Of a stretch of DNA of 64,000 nucleotides, positions 7,404-16,093 are shown piece by piece. Source of the DNA: Sphaerisporangium perillae (GTDB taxonomy: Bacteria > Actinomycetota > Actinomycetes > Streptosporangiales > Streptosporangiaceae); contig NZ_JALLPO010000032.1 of NCBI RefSeq assembly GCF_023276435.1, positions 57,813 through 121,812 of the forward strand, in the 5' to 3' direction. A model generated the notes under the pieces. The model did no database searches. It was given only the letters and a program-made list of their open reading frames with translations, and was not told where the DNA came from. The translations under genes were made by a program, and so were the position numbers. Each line of letters begins with the position of its first letter. Positions within the stretch are counted from its first letter, which is position 1.

Positions 7404-8458
7404 TGGCATCGGACATGACCGCGGGGCGAGGCGATCAGGCGACCCTCCGTCGGCCATGGCGCGCGCCTCGCGCCAGGACCGTCGCAGCGGTTATCGTCGT
7501 GGTGATCGCAGCGGCGATTCCGTACGTCACCTCTTCCTTCGTGTTCGTACAGATTGTCATCCAATCGCTCTGGATGGCGATGGTCGCCGCGAGTCTGGTC
7601 TTCCTTGTCAGGTTCGCCGGCATGGTCTCCCTCGCCCAGACGGGGCTGTACGGGACAGCGGGCTACGTGACGGCGAACCTGAGCGCCATTCGGGGCTTGA
7701 ACCCGTGGGCCGCCGCCGGTATCGGGGTGCTCGTCGCGGTCGCGCTGGCGTTCGTCGTAGGGATGATCTCGTCGCGAGCCCGCGGTGTCTACTTCATCAT
7801 GCTGACCCTCGCGGTCGGCGTCTTCCTCTACTACTTCGCGCTGCAGTACAGGCCTTTCACCTTCGGCTTCAGCGGGATCAACGGCGTGAGGGTGCCCGAT
7901 CTCGGCCCGGTCCCGCTGAGCGATCCGCTCAACTTCTACTGGTTCACGCTCGCGCTCTCCGTCGCGGCGCTCGTGGGCCTGTACACCTTCAGTCGATCGC
8001 CGCTGGGACTGGCCCTGCAAGCCGACCGCGACTGCCCGGAACGCGTCGAGGCGCTGGGGATGAGCACGACGGCGGTCCGCGTCATCGGATTCACCGCGGC
8101 GGGAGCCGTCGCGTCCGTAGGCGGAGTGCTGTCGGTTTGGTTCAACGGGCAGATCTCCCCCGGCTCACTCGACATCACCCGCACCGTCAACATCCTCGTC
8201 GTCGCGGTGCTCGGTGGCGTCATCCGACTGGAGGGAGCGTGGCTCGGCGCCCTGCTCTTCACCGCGCTCACGGCCTACGTCAGCAACATCACGAACTACT
8301 ACAACAGCGTCATCGGCCTGGTGTACATCGCCGTGGTCCTGGTCTCGCCCAACGGCGTCCCGGGACTGTTCACCGCAACGGCCCGGTCGCTCCAGCGTGC
8401 CCTGCTCTCCTCGGCTCCGCCACGCACCACCGCCAGACCCGTGAATGGGGAGAAATGA
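7403..8458 (+). CDS. livM: Second HAAT transporter permease, LivM family
   Basis: The protein has 351 residues from the ATG at 7403, which overlaps the livH stop; the open frame extends far upstream as a shadow. It has several membrane helices, MVSLAQTGLYGTAGYVTANL in the position of the LivM SLGQ motif, VVAVLGGVIRLEGAWLGALL, and FYWFTLALSV in the periplasmic loop region. It forms the channel with the preceding LivH-like protein. Translational coupling on both sides (4-bp overlap with the next reading frame's first ATG) marks one operon. Confidence 0.87.
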   Translation: MASDMTAGRGDQATLRRPWRAPRARTVAAVIVVVIAAAIPYVTSSFVFVQIVIQSLWMAMVAASLVFLVRFAGMVSLAQTGLYGTAGYVTANLSAIRGLNPWAAAGIGVLVAVALAFVVGMISSRARGVYFIMLTLAVGVFLYYFALQYRPFTFGFSGINGVRVPDLGPVPLSDPLNFYWFTLALSVAALVGLYTFSRSPLGLALQADRDCPERVEALGMSTTAVRVIGFTAAGAVASVGGVLSVWFNGQISPGSLDITRTVNILVVAVLGGVIRLEGAWLGALLFTALTAYVSNITNYYNSVIGLVYIAVVLVSPNGVPGLFTATARSLQRALLSSAPPRTTARPVNGEK

Positions 8459-8460
8459 TC

Positions 8461-9783
8461 ATGTTACACAGAATGGTGCTGCCCGCGCTGACCGCTATCG
8501 CCCTTGCCGTCAGCGGTTGCGGCGCGTCCACCGGTGGCAAGGACAGCGGTGGTGGCGGCATCGCGGGGGCGGCGAACGGCAGCGGGGCCGCGGGCGACGG
8601 CGTGCTCAAGATCGGACTGCTCTCCACCCTGGATGGACCGTTCGCGGCTCTGGGCCAGGCGGCCAACGACGGAGCCAAGCTCGCACTGCTGGACGCCGGG
8701 GCCCAACGCTCGGGTACCGGCTACCGTGACGGGATGACCGGGCTGACCATCGGCGGGCAGAAGGTCGAGCTCGTCGTCGAGTCATCCGACGCCACGCCCG
8801 ACGTGGCCCTGGCAGCCGCGCGCCGGCTCGTCGAGAAGGACGGCGTGGACATCCTCGTGGGCCCGCTGGGAGGGGATGAGGGGCTCGCCGTCAAGGGCTA
8901 CGCCAAGCAGCACCCCGAGGTCACCTTCGTCAACGGGACGTCCGCCGCCCAGAACACGACGCTGCGCGACCCGGCGGCGAACTTCTTCCGTTTCACCACC
9001 GACGGAACCCAGTGGATGGCGGGCCTCGGCGCGTACACGGTGAACACCCTGCATTACAAGCGCGTGGTCACCGTCGCCGAGGACTACTCCTTCCCATACG
9101 ACCAGGTCGGCGGGTTCATGACGCCATTCTGCGGGGCCGGGGGTCACGTCCCCAAGAAGGTGTGGGTGCCGTTGGGCACCAAGGACTTCTCGTCCTTCAT
9201 CTCGTCCATCCCGAAGGACATCGATGCCCTCTACGTCGCGCTCGGCGGCACCGACGCGTTGAACTTCGTCAAGCAACTCGACGAGTCGTCGCTCAAGGGA
9301 ACCCCCATCGTCGGCGGCTCCATCACAGTGGACGGCGCGGTCATCAACGGACTGGGAAAGCGTGCGGACGGTATCGTCTCCGCAGGCCCGGTGGCCGCCC
9401 TCGACACCGTGCAATATCGGGACTACGCCGCAAAGCTGAAGGCGACCTTCCCGCAGGCCGGTCCCCCGGGGCTCTTCGACATCGGCTACTACATCGAGAT
9501 GACCGCCCTGCTGAAGGCGTTGACCGAGGTGAAGGGAAAGGTGGACGACGGGCACAAGGCGCTGAACGCCGCGCTGGCCAAGCTCACCCTGGACACCCCC
9601 ATCGGGCCGGTGAGGCTGGATCAGAACCGCCAGGCGATCGCGAACAACTACCTGTTCCAGGTGCGCGACGGCCAATCGGCACTCATCCAGACGATTCCAG
9701 ACGTCAACCAGACCCTCGGACTCGACCGGGCCGCATTCGTCGCCCAGCCCGCCAACGACCGCGACCACCCAAGCTGCCCGTGA
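8461..9783 (+). CDS. HAAT substrate-binding lipoprotein (LivK family)
   Basis: The protein has 440 residues. A signal peptide ends in the lipobox LAVSGC (Cys about residue 19), so it is a membrane-anchored receptor. The mature part begins VLKIGLLSTLDGPFAALGQA and contains VEKDGVDILVGPLGGDEGLA, typical of type I periplasmic binding folds. The ATG at 8461 is preferred over 8455 because GGGGAG at 8447-8452 is 8 bp away. The gene lies between livM and livG, an unusual internal position for the receptor. The ligand is not evident. Confidence 0.87.
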   Translation: MLHRMVLPALTAIALAVSGCGASTGGKDSGGGGIAGAANGSGAAGDGVLKIGLLSTLDGPFAALGQAANDGAKLALLDAGAQRSGTGYRDGMTGLTIGGQKVELVVESSDATPDVALAAARRLVEKDGVDILVGPLGGDEGLAVKGYAKQHPEVTFVNGTSAAQNTTLRDPAANFFRFTTDGTQWMAGLGAYTVNTLHYKRVVTVAEDYSFPYDQVGGFMTPFCGAGGHVPKKVWVPLGTKDFSSFISSIPKDIDALYVALGGTDALNFVKQLDESSLKGTPIVGGSITVDGAVINGLGKRADGIVSAGPVAALDTVQYRDYAAKLKATFPQAGPPGLFDIGYYIEMTALLKALTEVKGKVDDGHKALNAALAKLTLDTPIGPVRLDQNRQAIANNYLFQVRDGQSALIQTIPDVNQTLGLDRAAFVAQPANDRDHPSCP

Positions 9784-10535
9784 ACGACACCGCATCGCTC
9801 ACCTTGCGGGGTGTCAGCCGCAGGTTCGGCGGCCTGCTCGCCGTGGACGGGGTTGACATGCATCTGCCCCGTGGGGCACGACGCGCCTTGCTGGGACCCA
9901 ACGGGGCGGGCAAGACCACGCTGGTCAATCTGATCTCCGGCGCCCTGCCCCTGACGAGCGGCTCCATCACGCTGTTCGGCGCGGACGTCTCACGGGAGCC
10001 GGGGAGGCGCCGCGTCCGGCACGGGCTGGCCCGCACCTATCAGCAGTCCAAGGTGTTCTCCGGCCTGCCGGTCGAAACCAACATCGAGCTCGCCCTGATC
10101 GGAGCCGATGGCGGCCTGTGGCGTGCGCTGCCCGGCGGGCGGCGCTCACGCGCCCGGCATGAACGCGCGTGCCGACTCGCTGTCGAACTGGGTCTGGTGG
10201 AGCAGATGGGCAAGCCCGCGGGAGCCCTCTCCCACGGCGGCAAACGCCAGTTGGAGCTGGCGATGGCCCTCGCGTGCGAGCCCCGGCTGCTGGTACTCGA
10301 CGAACCGGCGGCCGGGCTCTCACCTTCCGAACGCCAGATGCTCACCGATCTTCTACTGCGGCTCGACCCGGACCTGACGCTATTGCTGATCGAGCACGAC
10401 ATGAACGTCGCCCTGGCAGTCACCGACTCGGTCACCGTCATGGCGGACGGGAGGGTCGTGGCCGAGGGCACACCAGAGGATGTCGTCAGCAGCCGACTCG
10501 TGCAGGACCTCTATCTGGGAACCGCTCATGGGTGA
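9780..10535 (+). CDS. livG: Second HAAT transporter ATP-binding protein, LivG family
   Basis: The protein has 251 residues from a GTG at 9780 that overlaps the receptor stop. It has Walker A GPNGAGKTT, LARTYQQSKVF (LivG type), signature LSHGGKRQLELAMALA, Walker B LLVLDEPAAGLSPSE and LIEHDMNVAL. The signature has GGK in place of the common GEQ or GER, a conservative change seen in some family members. It overlaps the next ATPase by 8 bp. Confidence 0.9.
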   Translation: MNDTASLTLRGVSRRFGGLLAVDGVDMHLPRGARRALLGPNGAGKTTLVNLISGALPLTSGSITLFGADVSREPGRRRVRHGLARTYQQSKVFSGLPVETNIELALIGADGGLWRALPGGRRSRARHERACRLAVELGLVEQMGKPAGALSHGGKRQLELAMALACEPRLLVLDEPAAGLSPSERQMLTDLLLRLDPDLTLLLIEHDMNVALAVTDSVTVMADGRVVAEGTPEDVVSSRLVQDLYLGTAHG

Positions 10536-11256
10536 ACCGGCGCTGTCGATCAGGACCTTGCAGGGGTGGCGCGGGAGCGCCCATGTCCTGCAGGACCTCA
10601 CTCTGGAATTCACCACCGGCCGACTGGCCGTGGTGGGCCGCAACGGCATGGGCAAGACGACACTGTGCGAAGCGGTCACCGGCATCCTGGCGGCGACACC
10701 GCGCGGCCGGGTCACCGGGCAGCTGCGGATCTACGGAAGGGACGTCACCCGGCAGGCGCCGCACCTGACGGCCCGGCTGGGCGTCGGCTACGTCCCGCAG
10801 GGGCGACGGCTGTTCCGTTCGCTGAGCGTGGAGGAAAATCTCCAGGTCGCCGTCCGACGAGGCGAGTGGACCGTCAGGCGCGTCTACGAACTGTTTCCCC
10901 GCCTGGCCGAACGACGCAGGTTCCCCAGCACGGCGCTGTCCGGCGGCGAACAGCAGATGCTCGCCATCGGCCGCGCCCTGGTGACCCAGCCCCGGCTACT
11001 CATCATGGACGAACCGTCCGAGGGCCTCGCGCCGGTCATCGTCGAGCACCTCGTCGAGGCATGCCTGACGCTGTCCGGCACCGGCATGGACATCCTCGTC
11101 GTGGAACAAAACCTCAAGGTCGCCGCCGCCCTGGCCCCTGAGCTGGTCGTCGTGGCCAACGGCCGCATCGCGGCCCGCCTCGCCTCGCAGTGCCTGCTCG
11201 ACGACGCCGAACTGCGACACCGGTACCTGGGCATCAGCCGACACGCCACCGCTTGA
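10528..11256 (+). CDS. livF: Second HAAT transporter ATP-binding protein, LivF family
   Basis: The protein has 242 residues, with the ATG at 10528 chosen for the overlap with livG and the family's normal length. Walker A is VGRNGMGKTT, followed by VPQGRRLFRSLSVEENL, signature LSGGEQQMLAIGRALV, Walker B LLIMDEPSEGLAPVIVEH and VVEQNLKVAAAL. It completes a five-gene receptor/permease/ATPase set running 6426-11256. Confidence 0.9.
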   Translation: MGEPALSIRTLQGWRGSAHVLQDLTLEFTTGRLAVVGRNGMGKTTLCEAVTGILAATPRGRVTGQLRIYGRDVTRQAPHLTARLGVGYVPQGRRLFRSLSVEENLQVAVRRGEWTVRRVYELFPRLAERRRFPSTALSGGEQQMLAIGRALVTQPRLLIMDEPSEGLAPVIVEHLVEACLTLSGTGMDILVVEQNLKVAAALAPELVVVANGRIAARLASQCLLDDAELRHRYLGISRHATA

Positions 11257-11584
11257 CCACTGCGGAGACTGCTGTCGCGGCAGCGTGAGATCTCGTTCAC
11301 GGCGAGCCTGCCCCGAGTTCACCGGCCGGCCCGGCGCGCTTTATGACAGCGTCCGTGGCGAGCTACCGCGCCCCGCCCTCCTGCCAGTAATCGGATTTCG
11401 ACCGCAAAATCGCGCTCGCCCCTCAGCACCGGTGCTGACAACGACACCGAATTCCGGGGTGCTGGCGTTCACCGGGTCGCAGCAGGGCTATGCGGCAGCA
11501 CTCGCGCTCGTCATGGCGGCGATCACGATCGCCGTCGCCTACGCCGTCCAGATCAGAGGGTTGAGGAATGCGTTCGATCAGTAG
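11257..11584 (+). pseudogene. Gene debris: possible C-terminal fragment of a CUT1 sugar permease (about 11455-11584)
   Basis: The stretch 11257-11450 has no convincing coding signal. From about 11455 the frame reads GVLAFTGSQQGYAAALALVM then AAITIAVAYAVQIRGLRNAF before a stop at 11582-11584. This resembles the last membrane helix and basic tail of sugar ABC permeases (G-Y-A-A-A-L then a hydrophobic run). Nothing upstream in frame looks like the rest of such a protein. The call is weak and rests on one helix. Confidence 0.3.
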
Positions 11585-11599
11585 CCGGCGAACTGAGGC

Positions 11600-11989
11600 A
11601 TGGCCCGCTGGGTCGAGCTGGTCACGAAGTCGGTCGAGCACTGGATCGACCGGTACGGCCTCGCCGAGGTGCGGGAGTGGCGATTCGAAGTGTGGAACGA
11701 GCCGAACCTGGTTCCCCACTTCTGGACCGGGACGAAAACGGAGTACTTCGAGCTCTACCAGCAGACCGTGACGGCGATCAAGAAGATCGATTCCGCCCTG
11801 AAGGTAGGCGGGCCCGCAACCAGCGTCTTCGTGCCCGACGACCGCTATAAGGGCGAAGTCGGGGACCGCTCCGCGATGCGCGAGACGGCCACCGCGGCCG
11901 ACGTGGACGCGCTCGACTGGCGCCCGGTGTGGATCGAGGACTTCATCGCCTGGTGCGCGGAGCGCGAACTCCCGACACCGGCGTGCTGA
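11600..11989 (+). pseudogene. Fragment of a GH39-type beta-xylosidase catalytic domain
   Basis: About 129 residues are open: WVELVTKSVEHWIDRYG, then WRFEVWNEPNLVPHFWTGTK and LKVGGPATSVFVPDD, ending WIEDFIAWCAERELP. In GH39 enzymes EVWNEPNL holds the acid/base Glu, and FIAWCAER precedes the strand leading to the nucleophile. The N-terminal half of the barrel and everything after ELP (nucleophile Glu, C-terminal domains) are missing, and stop codons flank both sides. A typical enzyme has 500 or more residues, so this is a remnant. Confidence 0.75.
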
Positions 11990-12417
11990 CCCTCGATGTC
12001 GAACTCGAGCCGTGGGCGGTGATGTCGTTGAGGCAGTTGCCATGATCGCAAGACGACCTTTGCCGAGGTATCGCCTATGTCCTCGGTGATGTAATCGTAG
12101 AGGCACCTGGATGCTGCGTTGATCAGACCCGGCTTGCCCTGGTGCCGGGTCCGCAGGATCGTGAACCGTTCGGTGAAGGCGCCGGGGGCGCTGTCGCGGC
12201 AGGCCAGGCCCGCAGGTCGCGCGCAGGACCGATCGTGAGCCGGCGCAGCAATGAAATGCGGCCGACGGCAACCTCGGATGAGTGGGGGACGGAGGTCCAC
12301 CGCGTCCCGATGCCGGTCCGCACCCGCGAGTCCGTCGCGGCGCCGGGCGCCTGAAGGGGCCGTCCGTCTCCTCCCCCTCCGGCGCGTCCTCGGGGCCGGC
12401 GTCGCGGACGACCTAGC
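11990..12417. other. 428-bp stretch without a supportable gene
   Basis: Short open frames exist on both strands but none shows a recognised motif, a ribosome site or third-position bias that stands out. It follows the GH39 fragment and precedes the stop of the lactonase gene on the minus strand, so it is probably decayed sequence left by deletion. No clear terminator hairpin was identified. Confidence 0.4.
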
Positions 12418-13272
12418 TCACCTCGTCAGGCGATAGACCCGTGTCGCCGTTCCGTGGAAGACCGCGTCGCGCTCGTCGGACGACAGTCCGGCGTCCGTGA
12501 GCAACGCCTCCGCGGTCTCGGTCCAGGCGGGCAGGGAGCCCGCGAGGAGGCAGACCGGCCAGTCGGAGCCGAACATGAGACGTCCGGGGCCGAACGCGTC
12601 GAGCGCGAAGTCGACGTACGGCCGCAGGGCTTCGGCGTCCCAGTCGTCCCAGGCCGCTTCGGTGATCAGGCCGGACAGCTTGGCCGTCACGTTGGGCTCC
12701 GCGGCGAGCTCGCGGATCAGACCGGCCCACGGTTCGAGCTTTTCGGACGCGATCGACGGTTTGGCCAGGTGGTCCAGGACGAAGCCCAGCTCGGGAACGA
12801 CGCGCACGGTCTCGATCGCGGCGGGCAGCTGATGAGGCGCGACGAGCAGGTCGTAGGTGAGCCCGGCCGCCGCCACCCGTCCCAGCCCTTCGCGGACCTC
12901 GTCCCGGGCGAGCCAGCGAGGATCGGGTTCGCCCTGGACGAGGTGCCGTATTCCGCGCAGCAGCTGTCCGCCGGGCGAGGCGGCCAGCGCGGCGAGTTCG
13001 TCGGCGAGATCGGGCCGGGTCAGGTCGGCCCAGCCCACCACCGCCGCGACGGTGTCCGACTTCTCCGCCAGCGCGAGGAACTCGCGCGTCTCCTGGGCGT
13101 CGCCCAGGACCTGCACGAGCACGGAGCGGCCGATGCCCGCTCGCGCCGCCTCGGAGGCGTGGTCGGCAAGGGTGAAGTCCTGGCGGATGGGGGCCATCTC
13201 CGGAGGGTGGAGCCAGGTCTGCGGGCGCCGGGACAGATCCCATATGTGGTGATGCGCGTCAATGCGGGTCAT
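12418..13272 (-). CDS. Amidohydrolase-family sugar lactonase (L-fuconolactonase-like)
   Basis: The protein has 284 residues, normal for the family. RIDAHHHIWDLSRRPQTWL at the N-terminus carries the HxH metal site. GIRHLVQGEPDPRWL, LGFVLDHLAKP and MFGSDWPVCLLAG follow, with the final metal Asp in SDWP. This is the amidohydrolase-2 pattern shared by L-fuconolactonase, L-rhamnonolactonase and related lactonases. It is the last gene of a minus-strand operon with an aldose dehydrogenase-like AKR, an SDR remnant and an FAH-family hydrolase, which fits opening of L-fucono-lactone. Its ATG overlaps the preceding stop (ATGA). Confidence 0.85.
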   Translation of the reverse strand: MTRIDAHHHIWDLSRRPQTWLHPPEMAPIRQDFTLADHASEAARAGIGRSVLVQVLGDAQETREFLALAEKSDTVAAVVGWADLTRPDLADELAALAASPGGQLLRGIRHLVQGEPDPRWLARDEVREGLGRVAAAGLTYDLLVAPHQLPAAIETVRVVPELGFVLDHLAKPSIASEKLEPWAGLIRELAAEPNVTAKLSGLITEAAWDDWDAEALRPYVDFALDAFGPGRLMFGSDWPVCLLAGSLPAWTETAEALLTDAGLSSDERDAVFHGTATRVYRLTR

Positions 13273-13682
13273 AGTGCGTCGAGGGCCTCTCGTGCCAGTT
13301 CTCTCAGTGGCCTGCCGGTGGTCGCGGCGAGCTCGGCCAGGTCGTCGTGCTCGGCGCCGGTGTTGCCGCGGTGGGTGCCGGTGGCGACCAGGACCACGAT
13401 GTCGTCCAGGTCGGTCACCCCGTCCAGTTCGGCCAGGATCGCCGGGATCATGAGGTGCCTCGGCTGCGGCCTGGTGCCGTCGCAGGCCGAGATCGCCACG
13501 GTCTGACCGGGACGCACCCGCTCGCGCAGCGGCGGCCCCGCGATGGGTTCGCGCAGGGCCCGCCGCAGCTCGGCCGCCTCGTCCGGAGCGGCCGGCCGGG
13601 CGACCGGTGTGATCACCGTGGTCCGGTCGTCCGGCAGGTCCACGACGAGCCCGCCCGCGCCGTAGGCGAGGTCAACCCGCAT
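13269..13682 (-). CDS. Truncated LarA-like (DUF2088) protein with internal deletion
   Basis: The protein has 137 residues, against about 420 for lactate-racemase LarA homologues. The first 115 residues are a normal N-terminus: VDLAYGAGGLVVDLPDD, GQTVAISACDGTRPQPRHLM and DDIVVLVATGTHRGNT. After TGAEHD the sequence jumps to DLAELAATTGRPLRELAREA and a stop, with no catalytic His/Lys region for the nickel-pincer cofactor. The frame is intact and overlaps its neighbours by 11 bp and 4 bp, so it is probably still translated. LarA proteins racemise lactate or related hydroxyacids, and L-lactate is a product of non-phosphorylating L-fucose breakdown. It is likely inactive. Confidence 0.75.
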   Translation of the reverse strand: MRVDLAYGAGGLVVDLPDDRTTVITPVARPAAPDEAAELRRALREPIAGPPLRERVRPGQTVAISACDGTRPQPRHLMIPAILAELDGVTDLDDIVVLVATGTHRGNTGAEHDDLAELAATTGRPLRELAREALDAL

Positions 13683-14583
13683 GATCCAGCTCCTTCCAGA
13701 GTTCCTCCGGCACGTCGGCGGCCGCCAGATCGAGGTCCTCGCGGACCTCGGCCGCGCTGCGCGCGCCGATCAGGACGGTGGTGACGGCCGGATGCCGGTG
13801 CGGGAACCGCAGCGCGGCCGCCGGCAGCGGCACGCCGTACCTCGAGCAGACCTGCCCCAGCTCACGCGCCCGCGCGAGCACCTCGGGCGGGGCCGCGTCG
13901 TAGTCGTAGGTCGTCCCGCCGGCCAGGACGCCGCTGTTGAACACCCCGCCCGCGATGACGGCGACGCCGCGCCGCTCGCACGCCGGCAGCAGTTCGACGG
14001 CGGCGGACCGGTCGAGCAGCGTATAGCGCCCCGCGACGAGGACCGCGTCGACGTCGGTCTCCCGGACGAAGCGGGTGAGCATCTCGGCCTGGTTCATCCC
14101 GGCGCCGATCGCGCCGATGACATTCTGGTCGCGCAGCTCGGCCAGCGCCGGGTACGCCTCGGACGCGGCCTGCTCCCAGTGGTCGTCCGGGTCGTGGATG
14201 AACACCAGGTCGAACCGATTCGACCCAGTGCGCGCCAAGCTGTCCTCCAGCGAGCGCAGGACGCCGTCGCGACTGTAATCCCGCACCCGCACGTGGCCGC
14301 TCCGACCGGGGAAGCCATCGTCCTCACCCTGACCGGGCACCAGGACGCGGCCCACCTTCGTGGAGACGACCACCTCCCCGGCGTTCTGTGGCAGGCCGCG
14401 CAGGAAGCGTCCGAGGCGCTCCTCGGCGAGACCGGCGCCGTAGTGCGGCGCGGTGTCGAAGTACCGGATCCCCGCCTCCCACGCGGCGGCGAGCGCCTCC
14501 TGCGCCTGCTCCTCGCTCACCGGCGCGAACAGCCCGCCGAGCGGCGCGGTGCCGAGCCCGTACAGCCCGAGGTCGACCTTCAC
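13672..14583 (-). CDS. Aldo/keto reductase, L-fucose (D-threo-aldose) dehydrogenase-like
   Basis: The protein has 303 residues from a GTG at 14583. It carries GTAPLGGLFAPVSEEQA, the catalytic FDTAPHYGAGLAEERLG (Asp and Tyr), VVVSTKVGRVL (Lys) and FDLVFIHDPDDHWEQA (His), a full AKR tetrad. IHDPDDHW with a following YPALAEL is typical of aldose 1-dehydrogenases acting on L-fucose or L-galactose. It overlaps the SDR remnant (GTGA) and the LarA-like gene. It would oxidise L-fucose to the lactone that the downstream lactonase hydrolyses. Confidence 0.83.
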   Translation of the reverse strand: MKVDLGLYGLGTAPLGGLFAPVSEEQAQEALAAAWEAGIRYFDTAPHYGAGLAEERLGRFLRGLPQNAGEVVVSTKVGRVLVPGQGEDDGFPGRSGHVRVRDYSRDGVLRSLEDSLARTGSNRFDLVFIHDPDDHWEQAASEAYPALAELRDQNVIGAIGAGMNQAEMLTRFVRETDVDAVLVAGRYTLLDRSAAVELLPACERRGVAVIAGGVFNSGVLAGGTTYDYDAAPPEVLARARELGQVCSRYGVPLPAAALRFPHRHPAVTTVLIGARSAAEVREDLDLAAADVPEELWKELDHAG

Positions 14584-14837
14584 GACGACACCGGCCTCAG
14601 GCGCAGGCCGGCCATGCCACCGTCCACGGGCTCGATGCCGGTGATCGCGCGCCGCACGGTCGCGTCGTCGGTCACGTCGCAGACGAACTCGGTGTCCTTG
14701 AGATCTAGGACCGCGACCCGGGCGCCACGCGCGGCCAGTTCCTCGGCGACCGCCTGGCCGATGCCCGAGGCGCCACCGGTGACCACGGCCACCGCCCCGT
14801 CGAACTCGCCGCCGCCCTTGCCCGCCGGCTCGCTCAT
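14580..14837 (-). CDS. Internally deleted short-chain dehydrogenase (SDR) remnant, still in frame
   Basis: The ORF has 85 residues, where SDR enzymes have about 250. The cofactor end is normal: VAVVTGGASGIGQAVAEELA then ARVAVLDL and VCDVTDD. At TVRRAITGIEP it jumps directly to PVDGGMAGLRLRPVSS, which is the C-terminal substrate-loop end of SDRs. The NNAG motif and the Ser-Tyr-x3-Lys active site are gone. A strong ribosome site (GGAGGAACG) precedes the ATG at 14837. In the L-fucose pathway this position is held by 2-keto-3-deoxy-L-fuconate dehydrogenase, so the pathway step is presumably lost or supplied elsewhere. Confidence 0.78.
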   Translation of the reverse strand: MSEPAGKGGGEFDGAVAVVTGGASGIGQAVAEELAARGARVAVLDLKDTEFVCDVTDDATVRRAITGIEPVDGGMAGLRLRPVSS

Positions 14838-14919
14838 CGTTCCTCCTGTGCGGATTCGTTCTCGGGACGGCGCCCGTTCACCTTGGCGTCCCACCGTGCG
14901 TGATGTTTCTCGCCCGCTC

Positions 14920-15768
14920 TCACGCGTGGCCCATCCGCTGGCGCTGGCGGCCCAGGCCGTCGATCTCGACCTCCACCACGTCGCCCTCCCGCAGGTAGGC
15001 GTCCGCGCCGCGGCCGAGCGCCACGCCCGCCGGGGTGCCGGTGTTCACCACGTCGCCGGGCTCCAGCACCATGAACTGGCTGAGGTACCAGATCACGTGA
15101 TGCACGCTGAAGATCTGGTTCTTGGTGTTGCCGTTCTGACGCAGCTCCCCGTTGACCCACAGCCGCAGCCCCAACGCCTGCGGATCACCGACCTCGTCGG
15201 CCGTGACCAGCCAGGGACCCAGTGGGTTGAACGTCTCGCACGACTTGCCCTTGTCCCACTGGCCACCACGCTCGTTCTGGAACTCACGCTCGGAGACGTC
15301 GTTGGCGATCGCGTATCCGGCGATCACGTCCGCCGCCTCCTGCGGCGAGGCCAGGTAGCGGGCCGTACGGCCGAGGATCACCGCCAGCTCGACCTCGTAG
15401 TCGGTCTTCACACTGCGACGCGGCACCAGCACCTCGTCGTCGGGGCCGACGAGCGTGTTGGACGCCTTCATGAAGACCACCGGCTCGGGAGGGCTCGGAG
15501 CCCCGGCCTCCTCCGCGTGGTCGGAGTAGTTCAACCCGATACAGACGATCTTCCCTGGTCTGGCCACCGGCGCGCCGACCCGCTCATACGGCCCGGCCTC
15601 CGGCAGCCGCCCCTCCGCCAAGGCCGAACGCACCCGCTCCACGCCTCCCCCCGCCAGGAATGCATCGTCGATGTCCGCCGTCAACGACGACAGATCCAGC
15701 ACCCGGCCATCCGGCCCGAGCACACACGGCCGCTCGCCACCCGCCGGTCCCACACGCAATAGCTTCAC
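14920..15768 (-). CDS. Fumarylacetoacetate hydrolase-family protein (2,4-diketo-3-deoxy-L-fuconate hydrolase-like)
   Basis: The protein has 282 residues from a GTG at 15768 preceded by GGAGGAAGG; the frame is open further upstream without a ribosome site. The conserved core is present: KIVCIGLNYSDHAEEAGAP, VVFMKASNTLVGPDDEV, KTDYEVELAVILG (metal-binding Glu residues) and GDVVNTGTPAGVALG. FAH enzymes cleave C-C bonds in diketo acids. With the dehydrogenase and lactonase downstream this fits the last step of the non-phosphorylating L-fucose route, giving pyruvate and L-lactate. It is first in the operon. Confidence 0.85.
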   Translation of the reverse strand: MKLLRVGPAGGERPCVLGPDGRVLDLSSLTADIDDAFLAGGGVERVRSALAEGRLPEAGPYERVGAPVARPGKIVCIGLNYSDHAEEAGAPSPPEPVVFMKASNTLVGPDDEVLVPRRSVKTDYEVELAVILGRTARYLASPQEAADVIAGYAIANDVSEREFQNERGGQWDKGKSCETFNPLGPWLVTADEVGDPQALGLRLWVNGELRQNGNTKNQIFSVHHVIWYLSQFMVLEPGDVVNTGTPAGVALGRGADAYLREGDVVEVEIDGLGRQRQRMGHA

Positions 15769-15822
15769 GGTCTGCCTTCCTCCACTTGGTGCACAGATGT
15801 CGGTGGTGTGGGAGCTTGGCAG

Positions 15823-15927
15823 ATTCATCGGGTTGAAGTAAAGCAAGATCCGCAAGTTGCCCTTCCAACTAGCCTGCTTGACCCCCACGAAGCACGGACC
15901 ATACTGTCCGAGGCATATTCATCGGGT
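15823..15927. promoter_or_regulatory. Repeated ATTCATCGGGT element upstream of the fucose-type operon
   Basis: An 11-bp element ATTCATCGGGT occurs at 15823-15833 and again at 15917-15927 in the same orientation, 94 bp apart, in the 325-bp gap between the FAH start (15768) and the end of the GntR gene (16094). No gene was found in this gap. The position suggests paired operator sites for the minus-strand operon, but the binding protein is unknown and the sites are not palindromic. Confidence 0.4.
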
Positions 15928-16093
15928 CAATCGACGCATATGTGGCCCGCCTCTCCGCCGCCGCGCACATCCTGGGCGCCGGGACGCCATGGCCGCCCGC
16001 GCCCGCAGACACCGAAAAGGAGACCGCCCTGCGGCCGGCCGCCCGTGCCCGCGGGCCGGGTTGGCCGGTCATCGGGCAGGAAGCGCGAGGGCT

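Noticed and set aside
11845..12300. A 151-codon minus-strand frame in the debris after the GH39 fragment
   Set aside because: No motif, no ribosome site, and it overlaps the GH39 fragment antisense.
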